Positions 8,606-18,419 of a stretch of DNA of 64,000 nt are shown here, in pieces. Each line of letters begins with the position of its first letter. Position 1 is the first letter of the stretch. This stretch comes from Picosynechococcus sp. PCC 7003 (GTDB lineage: Bacteria > Cyanobacteriota > Cyanobacteriia > Cyanobacteriales > MRBY01), in the NCBI RefSeq assembly GCF_001693255.1, contig NZ_CP016474.1, positions 124,001-188,000 on the forward strand, given 5' to 3'. A model generated the notes under the pieces. It worked only from the letters and a program-made list of their open reading frames with translations. It did not search any database and was not told where the DNA came from. Both the position numbers and the translations under genes were made by a program.

Positions 8606-10207
8606 CTAACCCCGTTTGAGCTTACCTTTGATGCGCTGCCAAAAAATTTCTAGTTCTGGTAGTTTCAACAAACTCGCGAGGCCAAAGAAAATGGCTAAGG
8701 AAAAGGCGATCGCCACGAATAATTCCAAGCCCTGCACATAGAGGTTTTGGCCGAAACTCAAGGATTCTACCCCCAGAGAAATTCCCCAGCTCACAAATCC
8801 AGCGGCGATCGCTGCCCCCGTTAGGCCCAGTAAATTCAAGCCCCATTCCCCCAAGGGCAATCCGCCCAGGCGGCGATTTAAGATTCCAAGCATCATAATG
8901 ATCGAAAAGACATTGACCCCAATCGTCGCAAAGACCAAACCCGGCGTCTGGAACTGATTCACCAAAATAAAATCTAAAAACGCATTCAAAAAGATATTAA
9001 AAACACTAATCCGTGACGGCGTGACTCCATCTCCCAAGCCATAGAAAACCCGCACCAACACATCCCGCCCCAGGTAGAAAAACATCCCCATCCCATAGGC
9101 CATCAAAACCGGGGCGACAATGGCCGTCGCTTCCGCCGCAAAGGCATTGTATTCATAAATAATCCGGATAATCGTCCGCGCCTGGGACACAAAAATTGCA
9201 CTCAGGGGCAACATCGAAAGGGCCGTGAGCAACAAACCCTGGCGGATACGGATCTTTAACTCATCCCAATTTTCTGGGGCCGCCAACCGCGAAAACACAG
9301 GCAACAACGGTACCAAAATCATGTTGGAAATAATCCCCAGGGGCGTGAGGACGATGAAATTGGCGTAGCGCATCGCCGCCGCCGCACTCTCAATGTAGGA
9401 GGCAAAATACATATCGGTATAAACATTGATATGCAGCATCCCCGAAGACAAGGTGGCAGGCAACATTACCCGCATCACATCTTTTACCCCTGGAATATTC
9501 AGATCCAACCGGGGCCGCAGGGTACCTAAGCCCGATTTCCACTGGGCAAACACCTGGGCGAGCCACTGCCAAACCGCACCAACGAGGGTCGTTCCCGCTA
9601 GGACAATACAACCCAACTGCATATATTCGGGGGCGCTGGCCTGTTCTCCTAAAATCCAGATTAAGCTGCCGACCCCAATCACCACACTGAGGCTTGAAAA
9701 TAACGGGCTAATCCCTGGTAGCCAATATTGATCTGAAGCATTTAATACCCCAAAACCAATACCAATGAGACCCGCAAAAACCGCCAACGGGGCCATAATT
9801 TGCAACTGCAAAATCGCTAGCTCCCGCACGGTTCCCTCTAAACCTGGGGCCACCAAGTCAATGAAAAATCCCGCAAAGACCACCAGCAGAATGGTGATCA
9901 ACAGGAGTCCTCCCGTCACCAGGGTAGAAACCGTTTCAACGAGGGGCGCCGCATCTTTTTGATCCCGCTTGGCCAAGATACTCACCAGGGCACTGTGGAA
10001 CGGCCCGTTGATTCCCCCCAACAAAATGAGCAAAAAGCCCGGGATAATGTAGGCATAGGCATAGGCGTCGACCACTGGCCCCACCCCAAACGCCCGGGCG
10101 ATCGCCTGCTCTCGCACTAGACCGAATACCTTACTAATCAGGGTGGCGATCGCCACAACCCCCGCAATACCAGCCAGCGAACGAGACTTTCGAGGAGAAT
10201 CAGTCAC
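8606..10207 (-). CDS. murJ: Lipid II flippase MurJ (MviN)
   Basis: A 533-residue polytopic membrane protein of the MOP superfamily that moves the peptidoglycan precursor lipid II across the inner membrane. The start segment (LISKVFGLVREQAIARAFG) contains the conserved Arg-Glu of helix 1, and VDAYAYAYIIPGFL follows. About 14 hydrophobic helices are visible and the length is normal for cyanobacterial MurJ. It stands alone on the minus strand and is divergent from psbZ with a 220-bp gap. Confidence 0.93.
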   Translation of the reverse strand: MTDSPRKSRSLAGIAGVVAIATLISKVFGLVREQAIARAFGVGPVVDAYAYAYIIPGFLLILLGGINGPFHSALVSILAKRDQKDAAPLVETVSTLVTGGLLLITILLVVFAGFFIDLVAPGLEGTVRELAILQLQIMAPLAVFAGLIGIGFGVLNASDQYWLPGISPLFSSLSVVIGVGSLIWILGEQASAPEYMQLGCIVLAGTTLVGAVWQWLAQVFAQWKSGLGTLRPRLDLNIPGVKDVMRVMLPATLSSGMLHINVYTDMYFASYIESAAAAMRYANFIVLTPLGIISNMILVPLLPVFSRLAAPENWDELKIRIRQGLLLTALSMLPLSAIFVSQARTIIRIIYEYNAFAAEATAIVAPVLMAYGMGMFFYLGRDVLVRVFYGLGDGVTPSRISVFNIFLNAFLDFILVNQFQTPGLVFATIGVNVFSIIMMLGILNRRLGGLPLGEWGLNLLGLTGAAIAAGFVSWGISLGVESLSFGQNLYVQGLELFVAIAFSLAIFFGLASLLKLPELEIFWQRIKGKLKRG

Positions 10208-10253
10208 AATCTTTAGGAATTAAAAAAACACAATAAAAAGCAAAAAGCTTTCC

Positions 10254-10327
10254 CATTCTCACCGAGAATGCCTTCTTTGAGAATCACTTGCGGCCCCATC
10301 TACCAGAGAAGGCCAATTTTCTGGTAG
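10254..10327. other. Two inverted repeats in the murJ-psbZ divergent gap
   Basis: CATTCTC-ACC-GAGAATG (10254-10270) is a perfect 7-bp hairpin. CTACCAGAGAA (10300-10310) pairs with TTTTCTGGTAG (10317-10327), with one mismatch. They lie between the divergent murJ and psbZ starts and may be leader structures or operators. No function can be assigned. Confidence 0.4.
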
Positions 10328-10427
10328 CTTACTATAAACAATAAAAACTTTAGGATTTTCAAAACCCTATTTGGCATCCTAAGCCCATAAACCCCATTTG
10401 CTTGCTGTCTTGGGAGAATTTTAAAAA

Positions 10428-10616
10428 ATGACTATTTTATTCCAACTTGCCCTTGCTGCCCTCGTGGCCCTCTCGTTCTTGATGGTAATTGGCGTCCCCG
10501 TTGCCTATGCCTCCCCTACCAACTGGGAACAGTCCAAATCCTTGATTTTTGTCGGCTCCATTGCTTGGACTGTGCTGGTCATTGCCGTCGGCGTCCTGAA
10601 TTTTTTCGTGATTTAA
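10428..10616 (+). CDS. psbZ: Photosystem II protein PsbZ
   Basis: A 62-residue thylakoid membrane subunit of the photosystem II core with two transmembrane helices (about residues 5-26 and 39-60) separated by the short loop [11 protein letters not shown]. PsbZ sits at the CP43 side and stabilises PSII and antenna interactions. The length and the internal VPVAYASP and SKSLIFVGS motifs match the family well. A GGGAG ribosome site (TTGGGAGAATTTTAAAA) precedes the ATG. ribH follows on the same strand. Confidence 0.95.
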   Translation: MTILFQLALAALVALSFLMVIGVPVAYASPTNWEQSKSLIFVGSIAWTVLVIAVGVLNFFVI

Positions 10617-10758
10617 CCAAGCACATTTTTATGTCTGGCGATCAGGACGATCCTGATCTTCCCCAAGGTGCAATCCCCTGCGTTGGCAACTTCAACGTGA
10701 TTGCACCTTAATTTTTTTATTGATTGCACCCTTTACACCTTTTCTCTACAAATCCACT

Positions 10759-11235
10759 ATGGCTACCTTTGAAGGAACCTATAACGACAACACCCAAGCA
10801 CTCAAATTGGCGATCGTCATTGGTCGTTTTAATGACCTTGTAACGAGCAAGCTCCTCGCAGGCTGCCAAGATTGTCTTCGTCGCCATGGGGTCGATACCG
10901 ATCCAGAAGGGACACAGATTGATTACATTTGGGTGCCCGGCTGCTTTGAAATTTCCCTAGTTGCCAAAAAACTGGCCGATTCCGGTAAATACAATGCCAT
11001 CATTTGCCTCGGGGCGGTAATTCGTGGCGATACCCCCCACTTTGATTACGTTGCGGCTGAAGTATCTAAGGGCGTTGCGGCGGCGGCGTTCCAAACGGGA
11101 GTGCCTGTTATTTTTGGCGTCCTCACCACAGACACCATGCAGCAAGCCCTCGAACGGGCCGGGATTAAGAATAACCTCGGCTGGGGCTACGCTCTCAGTG
11201 CCCTAGAAATGGCGAGTCTCATGGGGAAAATTTAA
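10759..11235 (+). CDS. ribH: 6,7-dimethyl-8-ribityllumazine synthase
   Basis: A 158-residue enzyme that condenses 5-amino-6-ribitylaminouracil with 3,4-dihydroxybutanone phosphate in riboflavin synthesis. Signature stretches: [10 protein letters not shown] near residue 16, [32 protein letters not shown] with the catalytic His, and [16 protein letters not shown]. The ATG at 10759 ([10 protein letters not shown]) fits the usual length; an upstream TTG in frame is less likely. It follows psbZ on the same strand. Confidence 0.95.
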   Translation: MATFEGTYNDNTQALKLAIVIGRFNDLVTSKLLAGCQDCLRRHGVDTDPEGTQIDYIWVPGCFEISLVAKKLADSGKYNAIICLGAVIRGDTPHFDYVAAEVSKGVAAAAFQTGVPVIFGVLTTDTMQQALERAGIKNNLGWGYALSALEMASLMGKI

Positions 11236-11283
11236 GCCTTTGTGCCACCGTCAACAGTGGGTCAAAAAAAATCACCGAGACCC

Positions 11284-11312
11284 TTGACATCTTTGTTTTT
11301 TCTTGGCATAGT
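11284..11312 (+). promoter_or_regulatory. Promoter of tRNA-Gly
   Basis: A consensus -35 TTGACA (11284-11289), a 17-bp spacer and a -10-like CATAGT (11307-11312, 4 of 6 to TATAAT) lie just before the tRNA gene. Confidence 0.6.
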
Positions 11313-11334
11313 TGTATACATGCTCAGCACGCAA

Positions 11335-11406
11335 GCGGGTATAGCTCAGTGGTAGAGCGTCACCTTGCCAAGGTGAATGTCGCGCGTTCGAATCGCGTTA
11401 CCCGCT
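11335..11406 (+). tRNA. tRNA-Gly (anticodon GCC)
   Basis: A complete cloverleaf. The acceptor GCGGGTA pairs with TACCCGC, the D arm is AGCTCAGTGGTAGAGC, the anticodon arm CACCTTGCCAAGGTG has GCC at its centre, and the T arm contains GTTCGAAT. The discriminator base is U and no CCA is encoded. Confidence 0.97.
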
Positions 11407-11578
11407 TAATTGAAAAACTAATCAAACAATAAAATAACCTCATCGTTGGTCTGTTGAAATCGCCACGATTTGCTATAGACTGTCTGGAATATTCAAGCGC
11501 ATTTATTGAACTGGCCCAGAATCAAGGATTACGATGGACCATAGTGCTTAGTTTAAGCCATGCTTAGAGGATTTCGGC

Positions 11579-14029
11579 GTGTTTAATTTTGTCAGAAAGT
11601 CAGTGTCCCAACCCCTAGAAGACAACACCAACCAATTACAGAGTGGGTCACAACCTGGGACTAGCTCTGAACATGATTTACAAAGTGTTGAAATGAAAGC
11701 TATGGACGAGGGAGAATTAACACAAACTGCTGTAGATAAAGACTCATCGCCACAAAAGCCGAAACGAAGCTCGAAAAGACGACGTTGGCGGCTTTGGCTG
11801 TTGGCAGGACTCGTACTTGGGGTTGGCAGTGGCGGCGTTCTCATGTACCGAGGCTGGCAAGAACTAGAGGCACTGGTACCGGAAAATGTTGATGAAATCT
11901 TAATTTATACTCGTCCTGGCACCTTAACGATTCAAGCAGCAGACGGCAGCGTCATTGAAGAGGTTGGGCCGGTTTCCCATGACAGAGTCAAAATTTGGGC
12001 TGTTCCGACGACTTTAACAGAGGCATTTATTGCCAGTGAAGATCGACGCTTCTATGAGCATTTTGGGGTGGATTTGCAAGGGGTAGCCCGGGCTGCCTAC
12101 ATGAACTTTCGGGTGGGGAGAGTCGTAGAAGGGGGCAGCAGTATTACGCAGCAAGTGGCGCGGATTGTCTTTTTGAATCAGGACATGACTTTGGCGCGTA
12201 AGGTCAAGGAAATGCGCTTGGCAACGAAATTAGAAGAGCAGTTCTCCAAGGAGCAGATCCTAGAAAGTTATCTAAATTTGGTTTATTTGGGCTCTGGGGC
12301 CTATGGTGTCTCGGATGCGGCTTGGGTTTATTTTGGTAAAAGTTTAGACGAGTTGACCCTAGGAGAAACGGCGATGCTTGCGGGTTTAGCCCCAGCCCCT
12401 AGTTTATATTCGCCGTTTGTGAATCTCCAGGCGGCGACAGTGCGGCGGGATCAGGTGCTAGAGCGGATGTGGGAAGAGGGTTATATTTCCCAAACGGAGT
12501 ATGAAGCGGCGATCGCCACCCCCATTGAAACGAATCGGCAAACGCCCCAACGCCTGCTGCGCAAATACCCCTATTTTGCTGATTATGTGAAGGCAGAACT
12601 AAAGCAATATCTTTCGCCGGAACAACTGGAAATGGGCAGTTTTGTCATTGAAACGACCTTGAATCCCCAGTGGCAGGAGTGGTCAGAGGCCGCTGTGGCC
12701 AAGGGGATTACGAATTACGGGCGCTACCAACGCTTTGAACAGGCTGCAATGGTGAGCATCGACCCCCGCAGTGGCCAGATTAAAACGATGGTCGGGGGTT
12801 TAGATTTTGAAAATAATCAATATAACCGCGTCACCCAAGCCCAACGGCAACCGGGTTCGACGTTTAAAATGTTTGTCTACGCGGCGGCGATCGCCTCTGG
12901 AATGTCTCCAAGTACAGCCTACGTCGATCAAGAATTTAGCATTGACGGTTATCGTCCGAAAAATGCATCAGGAACATTCAGTAACCAGGCTATTCCTCTG
13001 ACAACAGCCTTAACCCAATCAGTGAATACCGTTGCCCTAAATCTCATGCTTGATGTGGGTTGGGATCCCGTGATTAGCCTCGCCCACCGCATGGGTATTG
13101 AGTCGGAGATGCAGCCAACCTATTCCCTTGCTCTAGGTGCTTGGGAAGTTAATCTATTGGAACTGACTTCCGCCTATGGCACCCTAGCTAATCGGGGAGT
13201 TCATCAGCCGGTGTATGGGATTAGTCGAATCCTTGATCGCAATGGCAAAGTTATTTACCAAGCAAAGCAAAAACCGATCCAAGCCATTGATCCTGATAGT
13301 GCTGCCATCATGACCTATATGCTAAGAAATGTCGTCAGTAGTGGCACAGGCAGCCAAGCCAATATTGGTCGTCCTGTTGCGGGCAAGACGGGAACCACTG
13401 ACAGATCAAGGGATCTGTGGTTCATTGGTTATATCCCCCAAATGGTGACAGGGGTTTGGCTCGGCAATGATGATAATAAACCCACCTGGGGGGCGAGTAG
13501 TACGGCAGCACGCCTATGGGGTGATGCAATGCGCCAGATTGCTGCTTCCATGGCAGTAGAGGATTTTCCCCCATTACCTAATTTAAATAATCGCGTGGGT
13601 TCTATTGCCGCAGAACCCATTCAAGGGGGCGCGAAAAAAACAAAGGCGATCGCCACCGAAAGCAGCAAAAAACCTACGGCTGCATCTGGAAACACAACAA
13701 GCCAAGCTTCCTCCCCAAGCACTGAAAATCGGAAACAACCAACAAGCACGACAACTGCTACAGGTACAACTACGACCAATACGGCAACAACTGAGACAAT
13801 CACCAAGAAAGCCGTTGCTAATAACGACAAAATTCAACCCACAGCACCAGCCTTTGACTTTAGTAATCCAGGAGATACTGTGCCTCCTTTAGCACCATTG
13901 CCCAGTAATAATCGACCGGCGGCACCAACCGCAACACCACCGAGCCCGCCTGCGGCCCCAAGACCAGCACCTACGAATGTCGAGGTGCCGGCTCCCCCTG
14001 TTATTCAGAAGAAGGAAGCGACTCCCTAG
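11579..14029 (+). CDS. Class A penicillin-binding protein (PBP1A-type transglycosylase/transpeptidase)
   Basis: An 816-residue bifunctional peptidoglycan synthase. A cytoplasmic tail of about 60 residues and a single membrane anchor (RRWRLWLLAGLVLGVGSGG) precede the glycosyltransferase domain (SEDRRFYEHFGVD with catalytic Glu, then GGSSITQQVAR). The transpeptidase domain follows with STFK (active serine), SVN and KTGTT. The last 130 residues are a Thr/Pro/Ala-rich low-complexity tail, probably periplasmic. The start is GTG; no ATG exists before residue about 38. Its stop codon overlaps that of the convergent response regulator. Confidence 0.93.
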   Translation: MFNFVRKSVSQPLEDNTNQLQSGSQPGTSSEHDLQSVEMKAMDEGELTQTAVDKDSSPQKPKRSSKRRRWRLWLLAGLVLGVGSGGVLMYRGWQELEALVPENVDEILIYTRPGTLTIQAADGSVIEEVGPVSHDRVKIWAVPTTLTEAFIASEDRRFYEHFGVDLQGVARAAYMNFRVGRVVEGGSSITQQVARIVFLNQDMTLARKVKEMRLATKLEEQFSKEQILESYLNLVYLGSGAYGVSDAAWVYFGKSLDELTLGETAMLAGLAPAPSLYSPFVNLQAATVRRDQVLERMWEEGYISQTEYEAAIATPIETNRQTPQRLLRKYPYFADYVKAELKQYLSPEQLEMGSFVIETTLNPQWQEWSEAAVAKGITNYGRYQRFEQAAMVSIDPRSGQIKTMVGGLDFENNQYNRVTQAQRQPGSTFKMFVYAAAIASGMSPSTAYVDQEFSIDGYRPKNASGTFSNQAIPLTTALTQSVNTVALNLMLDVGWDPVISLAHRMGIESEMQPTYSLALGAWEVNLLELTSAYGTLANRGVHQPVYGISRILDRNGKVIYQAKQKPIQAIDPDSAAIMTYMLRNVVSSGTGSQANIGRPVAGKTGTTDRSRDLWFIGYIPQMVTGVWLGNDDNKPTWGASSTAARLWGDAMRQIAASMAVEDFPPLPNLNNRVGSIAAEPIQGGAKKTKAIATESSKKPTAASGNTTSQASSPSTENRKQPTSTTTATGTTTTNTATTETITKKAVANNDKIQPTAPAFDFSNPGDTVPPLAPLPSNNRPAAPTATPPSPPAAPRPAPTNVEVPAPPVIQKKEATP

Positions 14030-14721
14030 GTATTGTGCTCACCAAAGTAATATCCTTTCCCGTAAATGGTGTGGATTAAGGGGCGATCACCTTTCGCTTC
14101 CACCTTACGCCGTAGCAAGCGCACCAGGGCCGCCAGCACATTACTACTGGGAGATTCATCGCCATCTAGCCAGAGATGTTGGTAAATTTGATCGTGGGTC
14201 AGGAGTTGGGCTGGGTGCTCCATAAAATAGCTCAGGAGTTGTAACTCCCGATCCGAGAGGCGGATGGCCCGGCCCGCACGGTAGGCCATTTGATTAGCCA
14301 CATCGAGTTCGAGATCGGCAATTTTTAAACGATTAGGTGGCTCTCCCCCCGGCGATCGCCTTAATAAAGCCCGCACCCGGGCCAGTAGCTCCCGTAACTC
14401 AAAGGGCTTGACTAAATAATCATCAGCTCCGGCATCTAGACCAGAGACCCGGTCATCCACCGTATCCTTGGCTGTTAGAAATAAAATAGGTGTTGTGCGC
14501 CCCAGCGATCGCACCCGTTGGCAAATTTCAACCCCTGAATATTGCGGCAACATCCAATCCAAAATCAGCAGATCATACTCCTGATCACAGGCCAGTTCTA
14601 GCCCCTGTTGGCCAGTTTCTGCCAATTCAACGGTATGTCCTTCCCGCTGTAGCACTTGGCTGAGGGCTTCCCGTAATTCCCGTTCATCGTCCACCAACAA
14701 AATGCGCATGGTCATGTCCAA
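14026..14721 (-). CDS. OmpR/PhoB-type response regulator (RppA-like), no adjacent kinase
   Basis: A 231-residue two-domain regulator. The receiver has the acid pair (LLVDDE), the phospho-acceptor Asp in LLILDWMLP, the Thr in FLTAKD and Lys in DDYLVKPF. The C-terminal winged helix ends with VLAALVRLLRRKVEA and the typical IHTIYGKGYYF. It resembles cyanobacterial RppA/NrsR regulators, but no histidine kinase lies next to it. ATG at 14721 is used; an in-frame ATG four codons on is also possible. Stops of this gene and the PBP share the palindrome CTAG. Confidence 0.9.
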   Translation of the reverse strand: MDMTMRILLVDDERELREALSQVLQREGHTVELAETGQQGLELACDQEYDLLILDWMLPQYSGVEICQRVRSLGRTTPILFLTAKDTVDDRVSGLDAGADDYLVKPFELRELLARVRALLRRSPGGEPPNRLKIADLELDVANQMAYRAGRAIRLSDRELQLLSYFMEHPAQLLTHDQIYQHLWLDGDESPSSNVLAALVRLLRRKVEAKGDRPLIHTIYGKGYYFGEHNT

Positions 14722-14791
14722 AACACCTTGATTTCCATTATTCCTGAAGAAGGAAACCTAACCCAAGGCGATCGCCGACCATTTTCTCAAT

Positions 14792-14820
14792 AAAAAAGGG
14801 AGCAGCTTAAACCCACTCCC
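14792..14820 (-). terminator. Intrinsic terminator, now separated from its likely gene
   Basis: On the minus strand GGGAG and CTCCC form a stem over a 13-nt loop, followed by TTTTTT (plus strand A-run 14792-14797). The nearest minus-strand gene upstream is the DUF4278 gene ending at 15214; the IS remnant lies between them. Confidence 0.55.
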
Positions 14821-14901
14821 AATCAATGCTCATTATTCTTACTGTTACTGTTACGATTACTGGGGAGATTTACCTTGTTTCATCACCAGAGTCAGAAAGA
14901 G

Positions 14902-15191
14902 ATGAACTACTCCAGCCTAAGAGGCATGGAGTTTCCGACGCTTCATCGCTCCTAGTTGCCTCATGCTTCCGCAATCGGTAGAGCTAGGCAGCTCTGCGTC
15001 TAAAGAGGCCAGTTCCTGACCCCTTGCCCAGGCTAAATTAACCTAAGCTGCATTGATTCTCTTTAAGTGATCAATGTGGCTACTGTCATAGCATATTATT
15101 TCCACACTGGTTGGTGATTCCGCTTTGCTACATCACCGCGCTATCCTTCCCTACCCTAATACCCTAAAGAGAGATAGGGACTGCCGCGCTA
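14902..15191 (-). mobile_element. MITE-like remnant of the IS200/IS605-type element found at 43974
   Basis: Read on the minus strand, its first ~46 bp match the left end of the element at 43974 (GCGCGGCAGTCCCTATCTC onwards) apart from one 8-nt insertion. Its last 156 bp (14902-15057) align without gaps to 45321-45476 with 10 mismatches by hand count. The middle ~80 bp are unrelated. The right-end hairpin with a single bulged T (14909-14932) is conserved exactly. The core of tnpB and the small regulator gene are missing, so it can only move, if at all, with proteins supplied in trans. Confidence 0.85.
14917..15057 (-). pseudogene. C-terminal fragment of tnpB with an internal stop
   Basis: The frame reads INAA-stop-VNLAWARGQEL and on to MKRRKLHAS, matching the last ~46 residues of the intact TnpB at 44214. 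A CAG glutamine codon has become TAG. Several of the other differences are synonymous, so the source was a diverged functional copy rather than this window's intact one. Confidence 0.85.
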
Positions 15192-15213
15192 AAGTTCAAA
15201 TCAAAATCACCGT

Positions 15214-15627
15214 TTAAACCGAAGATAAAGCATGAGATTCCTGTTGTAAAAGGGTAATCAGTTGCTCATCTCCCTGGGCTTGGGCCGTGCGGATCCGCCG
15301 TTCCAAACTGCGACGCATATTTTCCAGGTGCACGCGCCGGGCGTCTTGACCCATTAACTTAGAGAGCTGTGGCACCCGTACCGGACAAGCTGCGGCTGCC
15401 GCTTCCTGTTGCTGTTGGGCTGTTGCTTTAACCACAGGTTGCTGAATCGCGTAGGTGCCGCCCCGATAATGGAGAAGTACGGACTCGACATCTGGACGAT
15501 CAACTGTTTGTGTTACACAGTGTCGCCGCACCACTTGTCCACGATAACGACCTAAAATATCTCCTTCCGTCACTTCTAAGGTTGCGGGAAGAGAATCATA
15601 GGAAACACCACGATATGTTAATTTCAT
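15214..15627 (-). CDS. DUF4278 domain protein
   Basis: A 137-residue cyanobacterial protein of unknown function. The N-terminus MKLTYRGVSYD and the later LHYRGGTYAI carry the Tyr-Arg-Gly motif that defines DUF4278. The rest is a soluble Ala/Gln-rich segment and a basic helical C-terminus (RRSLERRIRTAQAQGDEQLITLL). The ATG at 15627 is preferred because the family begins with MKLxYRG; the longer frame adds 14 unlikely residues. The IS remnant begins about 23 bp after its stop and separates it from a terminator. Confidence 0.8.
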   Translation of the reverse strand: MKLTYRGVSYDSLPATLEVTEGDILGRYRGQVVRRHCVTQTVDRPDVESVLLHYRGGTYAIQQPVVKATAQQQQEAAAAACPVRVPQLSKLMGQDARRVHLENMRRSLERRIRTAQAQGDEQLITLLQQESHALSSV

Positions 15628-15741
15628 AGAAATTTCCTCACTGTGTTTTAAAACATTTGCTGTAACCATTGTTACATTGCATCCTGAATTTTCTCGAAAA
15701 AATCAGGAAAACTTAAGGATTCTTCCTGGATGTGTAAACAA

Positions 15742-15764
15742 TAAAAAAGGAGCTTGCAAGCTCC
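15742..15764 (-). terminator. Terminator of clpC
   Basis: A perfect palindrome GGAGCTTGCAAGCTCC (15749-15764), followed on the minus strand by TTTTTTAT. It lies about 60 bp beyond the clpC stop. Confidence 0.85.
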
Positions 15765-15824
15765 TCTTGGCATTTTATGTTTAATCAAAGTTAGGGTTGC
15801 TGACAGGCAATGGATCGGTCAGTA

Positions 15825-18290
15825 TCAACCAGGCTGTTTTGCCAATTCCAAAGGTTTCGCAGCTTTACTGACGGCCACTTTACCTTCTTCATTGATGTCA
15901 ACGATCGCCGTATCGCCAGAACCAACGCGGCCAGAAAGAATTTCCTCAGCGAGGACATCTTCTAACAGGCGCATAATTGCTCGACGTAACGGACGGGCAC
16001 CATAGGATGGGTTGTAGCCTTCTTCCACGAGCCGCTCTTTAAACTTGTCGGTGACTTGCAACTCAATTTCCTGTTCAGTAAGGCGCTTAAAGACATCCTT
16101 AAGGAGAATTTCGGAGATTTCTTTAACCTCTTCTTTGTTGAGCTGACGGAAGACAATAATTTCATCAAGACGGTTGAGGAACTCTGGGCGGAAGTATTGC
16201 TTCAGTTCTTCGTTGACCAGAGAGCGAATCCGGTTGTACTGGGATTCTGCTGCATCTTCGCCGAATTCAAAGCCGAGGCCACCGCCACCTTTTTCAATCA
16301 CCTTAGAGCCAATGTTGGAGGTCAAAATAATCAAGGTATTCTTAAAGTCTACTGTGCGCCCTTTCGCGTCAGTTAAACGACCATCCTCAAGGATTTGCAG
16401 CAGCATGTTGAAGATGTCAGGGTGCGCCTTTTCGATTTCGTCAAAGAGAATCACGGTATACGGACGACGGCGGACTGCTTCTGTTAACTGACCGCCTTCG
16501 TTGTAGCCGACATAGCCGGGAGGGGAACCGATCAATTTAGAAACGGTATGCCGCTCCATGAATTCAGACATATCCAAACGGATCATGGCATCTTCAGAAC
16601 CGAAGAAGTAGGCGGCGAGGGCTTTGGTTAACTCGGTTTTACCAACTCCAGTGGGGCCAGAGAAGACAAAGCTGGCGATGGGACGGTTGGGGTTTTTCAA
16701 GCCAACGCGGGCCCGACGAATGGCGCGGGATACTGCTTTAACGGCATCCTCTTGACCAATGAGCCGCTGGTGCAGGGTATCTTCCATGTTGAGCAGTTTG
16801 GTGGATTCGCTCTCGGTGAGTTTGTTGAGCGGTACTCCAGTCCAAGACGCAACGATGTGGGCGATTTCTTCGGCATCAACAACGGCATCGATATCGCTGT
16901 TTTTCTCTTTTTGGCTGGCGGCGATCGCCCGAATTTCGGTCTTGATTTCCATTTCGCGATCACGCAGTTCACCCGCCTTGTCAAAGTCTTGGGAACGAAC
17001 CGCTTCATCCTTTTGCTTCAGGACATCGCGCAATTCTTTGTCTAGTTCCTTCGCTTCGGGGGGCAGTTGAGAATTGATTAACCGGACACGGGAACCCGCT
17101 TCGTCGATCAAGTCAATGGCTTTGTCGGGCAAGAAGCGATCGCTAATATAACGGTCTGCCAATTTTGCGGCTGCATCAAGGGCTTCATCAAGGATTTTGA
17201 GCTTGTGGTGCTGTTCATAGCGTTCCCGCAGCCCAAAGAGAATCTCGATGGTTTCTTCGACGGAAGGTTCCCCGACCATCACAGGCTGGAAACGCCGTTC
17301 TAGGGCTGCATCCCGTTCAATGTGTTTACGATATTCGTCGAGGGTGGTCGCACCGATACATTGCAACTCGCCACGGGCAAGGGCTGGTTTGAGGATGTTT
17401 GCTGCATCGATCGCCCCTTCCGCAGCACCTGCACCAATCAGGGTATGGACTTCATCAATCACCAGGATCACATTCCCAGCTTGACGAATCTCATCCATGA
17501 TTTTTTTGAGGCGTTCTTCAAATTCACCCCGGTATTTCGTGCCAGCGACGAGTAACCCAATATCGAGAGTAACAACGCGCTTTTCTTCGAGGATATCGGG
17601 CACATCCCCATTGGAAATTCTTTGGGCAAGACCTTCGGCGATCGCCGTTTTACCGACCCCTGGTTCACCAATTAGCACCGGATTGTTTTTCGTGCGGCGA
17701 CCGAGAATTTGAATCACTCGTTCAATTTCATTTTGGCGACCAACTACGGGATCAAGCTTGCCATCCTTGGCTAGTTGGGTCAGATTCGAGCCAAACTCAT
17801 CAAGAGTCGGGGTCTTATTACTCCGAGAGGAACCGCCACCCGCTGCGACTTCTGCGGTCTCACCGAGCATCCGGATCACCTGGGTGCGTACCTTGGAGAG
17901 GTCAACCCCTAAATTTTCGAGGACTCTGGCAGCAACTCCTTCCCCTTCACGGATTAAGCCTAGTAACAAATGCTCCGTGCCAATATAGTTATGACCCAAT
18001 TGGCGAGCCTCTTCGAGGGAGAGTTCTAAAACCCGTTTTGCCCTGGGAGTGAACGGAATTTCAACGGCCACAAAGCCGGAACCCCGCCCGATGATTTTCT
18101 CTACCTCAATGCGGGCATCCTTGAGATTAACTCCCATAGACCGGAGTACCTTAGCGGCAACGCCAGTCCCCTCACCAATGAGACCGAGGAGGATTTGCTC
18201 CGTACCAACGAAGTTGTGACCAAGGCGACGCGCTTCCTCTTGGGCAAGCATAATCACCTTAATAGCTTTTTCTGTGAAGCGTTCAAACAT
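15825..18290 (-). CDS. clpC: AAA+ chaperone ATPase ClpC
   Basis: An 821-residue HSP100 unfoldase that feeds substrates to the ClpP protease. In order: two N-terminal Clp repeats (residues ~1-145), the first ATPase domain (Walker [14 protein letters not shown], Walker [12 protein letters not shown]), a UVR/coiled-coil middle domain ([20 protein letters not shown]), the second ATPase domain ([30 protein letters not shown]) and a C-terminal domain ending [15 protein letters not shown]. Length is normal for cyanobacterial and plastid ClpC, and no key motif is missing. Confidence 0.97.
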   Translation of the reverse strand: MFERFTEKAIKVIMLAQEEARRLGHNFVGTEQILLGLIGEGTGVAAKVLRSMGVNLKDARIEVEKIIGRGSGFVAVEIPFTPRAKRVLELSLEEARQLGHNYIGTEHLLLGLIREGEGVAARVLENLGVDLSKVRTQVIRMLGETAEVAAGGGSSRSNKTPTLDEFGSNLTQLAKDGKLDPVVGRQNEIERVIQILGRRTKNNPVLIGEPGVGKTAIAEGLAQRISNGDVPDILEEKRVVTLDIGLLVAGTKYRGEFEERLKKIMDEIRQAGNVILVIDEVHTLIGAGAAEGAIDAANILKPALARGELQCIGATTLDEYRKHIERDAALERRFQPVMVGEPSVEETIEILFGLRERYEQHHKLKILDEALDAAAKLADRYISDRFLPDKAIDLIDEAGSRVRLINSQLPPEAKELDKELRDVLKQKDEAVRSQDFDKAGELRDREMEIKTEIRAIAASQKEKNSDIDAVVDAEEIAHIVASWTGVPLNKLTESESTKLLNMEDTLHQRLIGQEDAVKAVSRAIRRARVGLKNPNRPIASFVFSGPTGVGKTELTKALAAYFFGSEDAMIRLDMSEFMERHTVSKLIGSPPGYVGYNEGGQLTEAVRRRPYTVILFDEIEKAHPDIFNMLLQILEDGRLTDAKGRTVDFKNTLIILTSNIGSKVIEKGGGGLGFEFGEDAAESQYNRIRSLVNEELKQYFRPEFLNRLDEIIVFRQLNKEEVKEISEILLKDVFKRLTEQEIELQVTDKFKERLVEEGYNPSYGARPLRRAIMRLLEDVLAEEILSGRVGSGDTAIVDINEEGKVAVSKAAKPLELAKQPG

Positions 18291-18419
18291 GACCTGTTTT
18301 TTACCTGCTGCTAGTCCCTATGTAGAGTTGATTCTAGCACAGGGGAAATTTTTGGTTGATGCCTAGAACAATTGATTCTGATACGGTTTCTCCCCCTTGG
18401 CAAGCCCTGGTAACATTCG

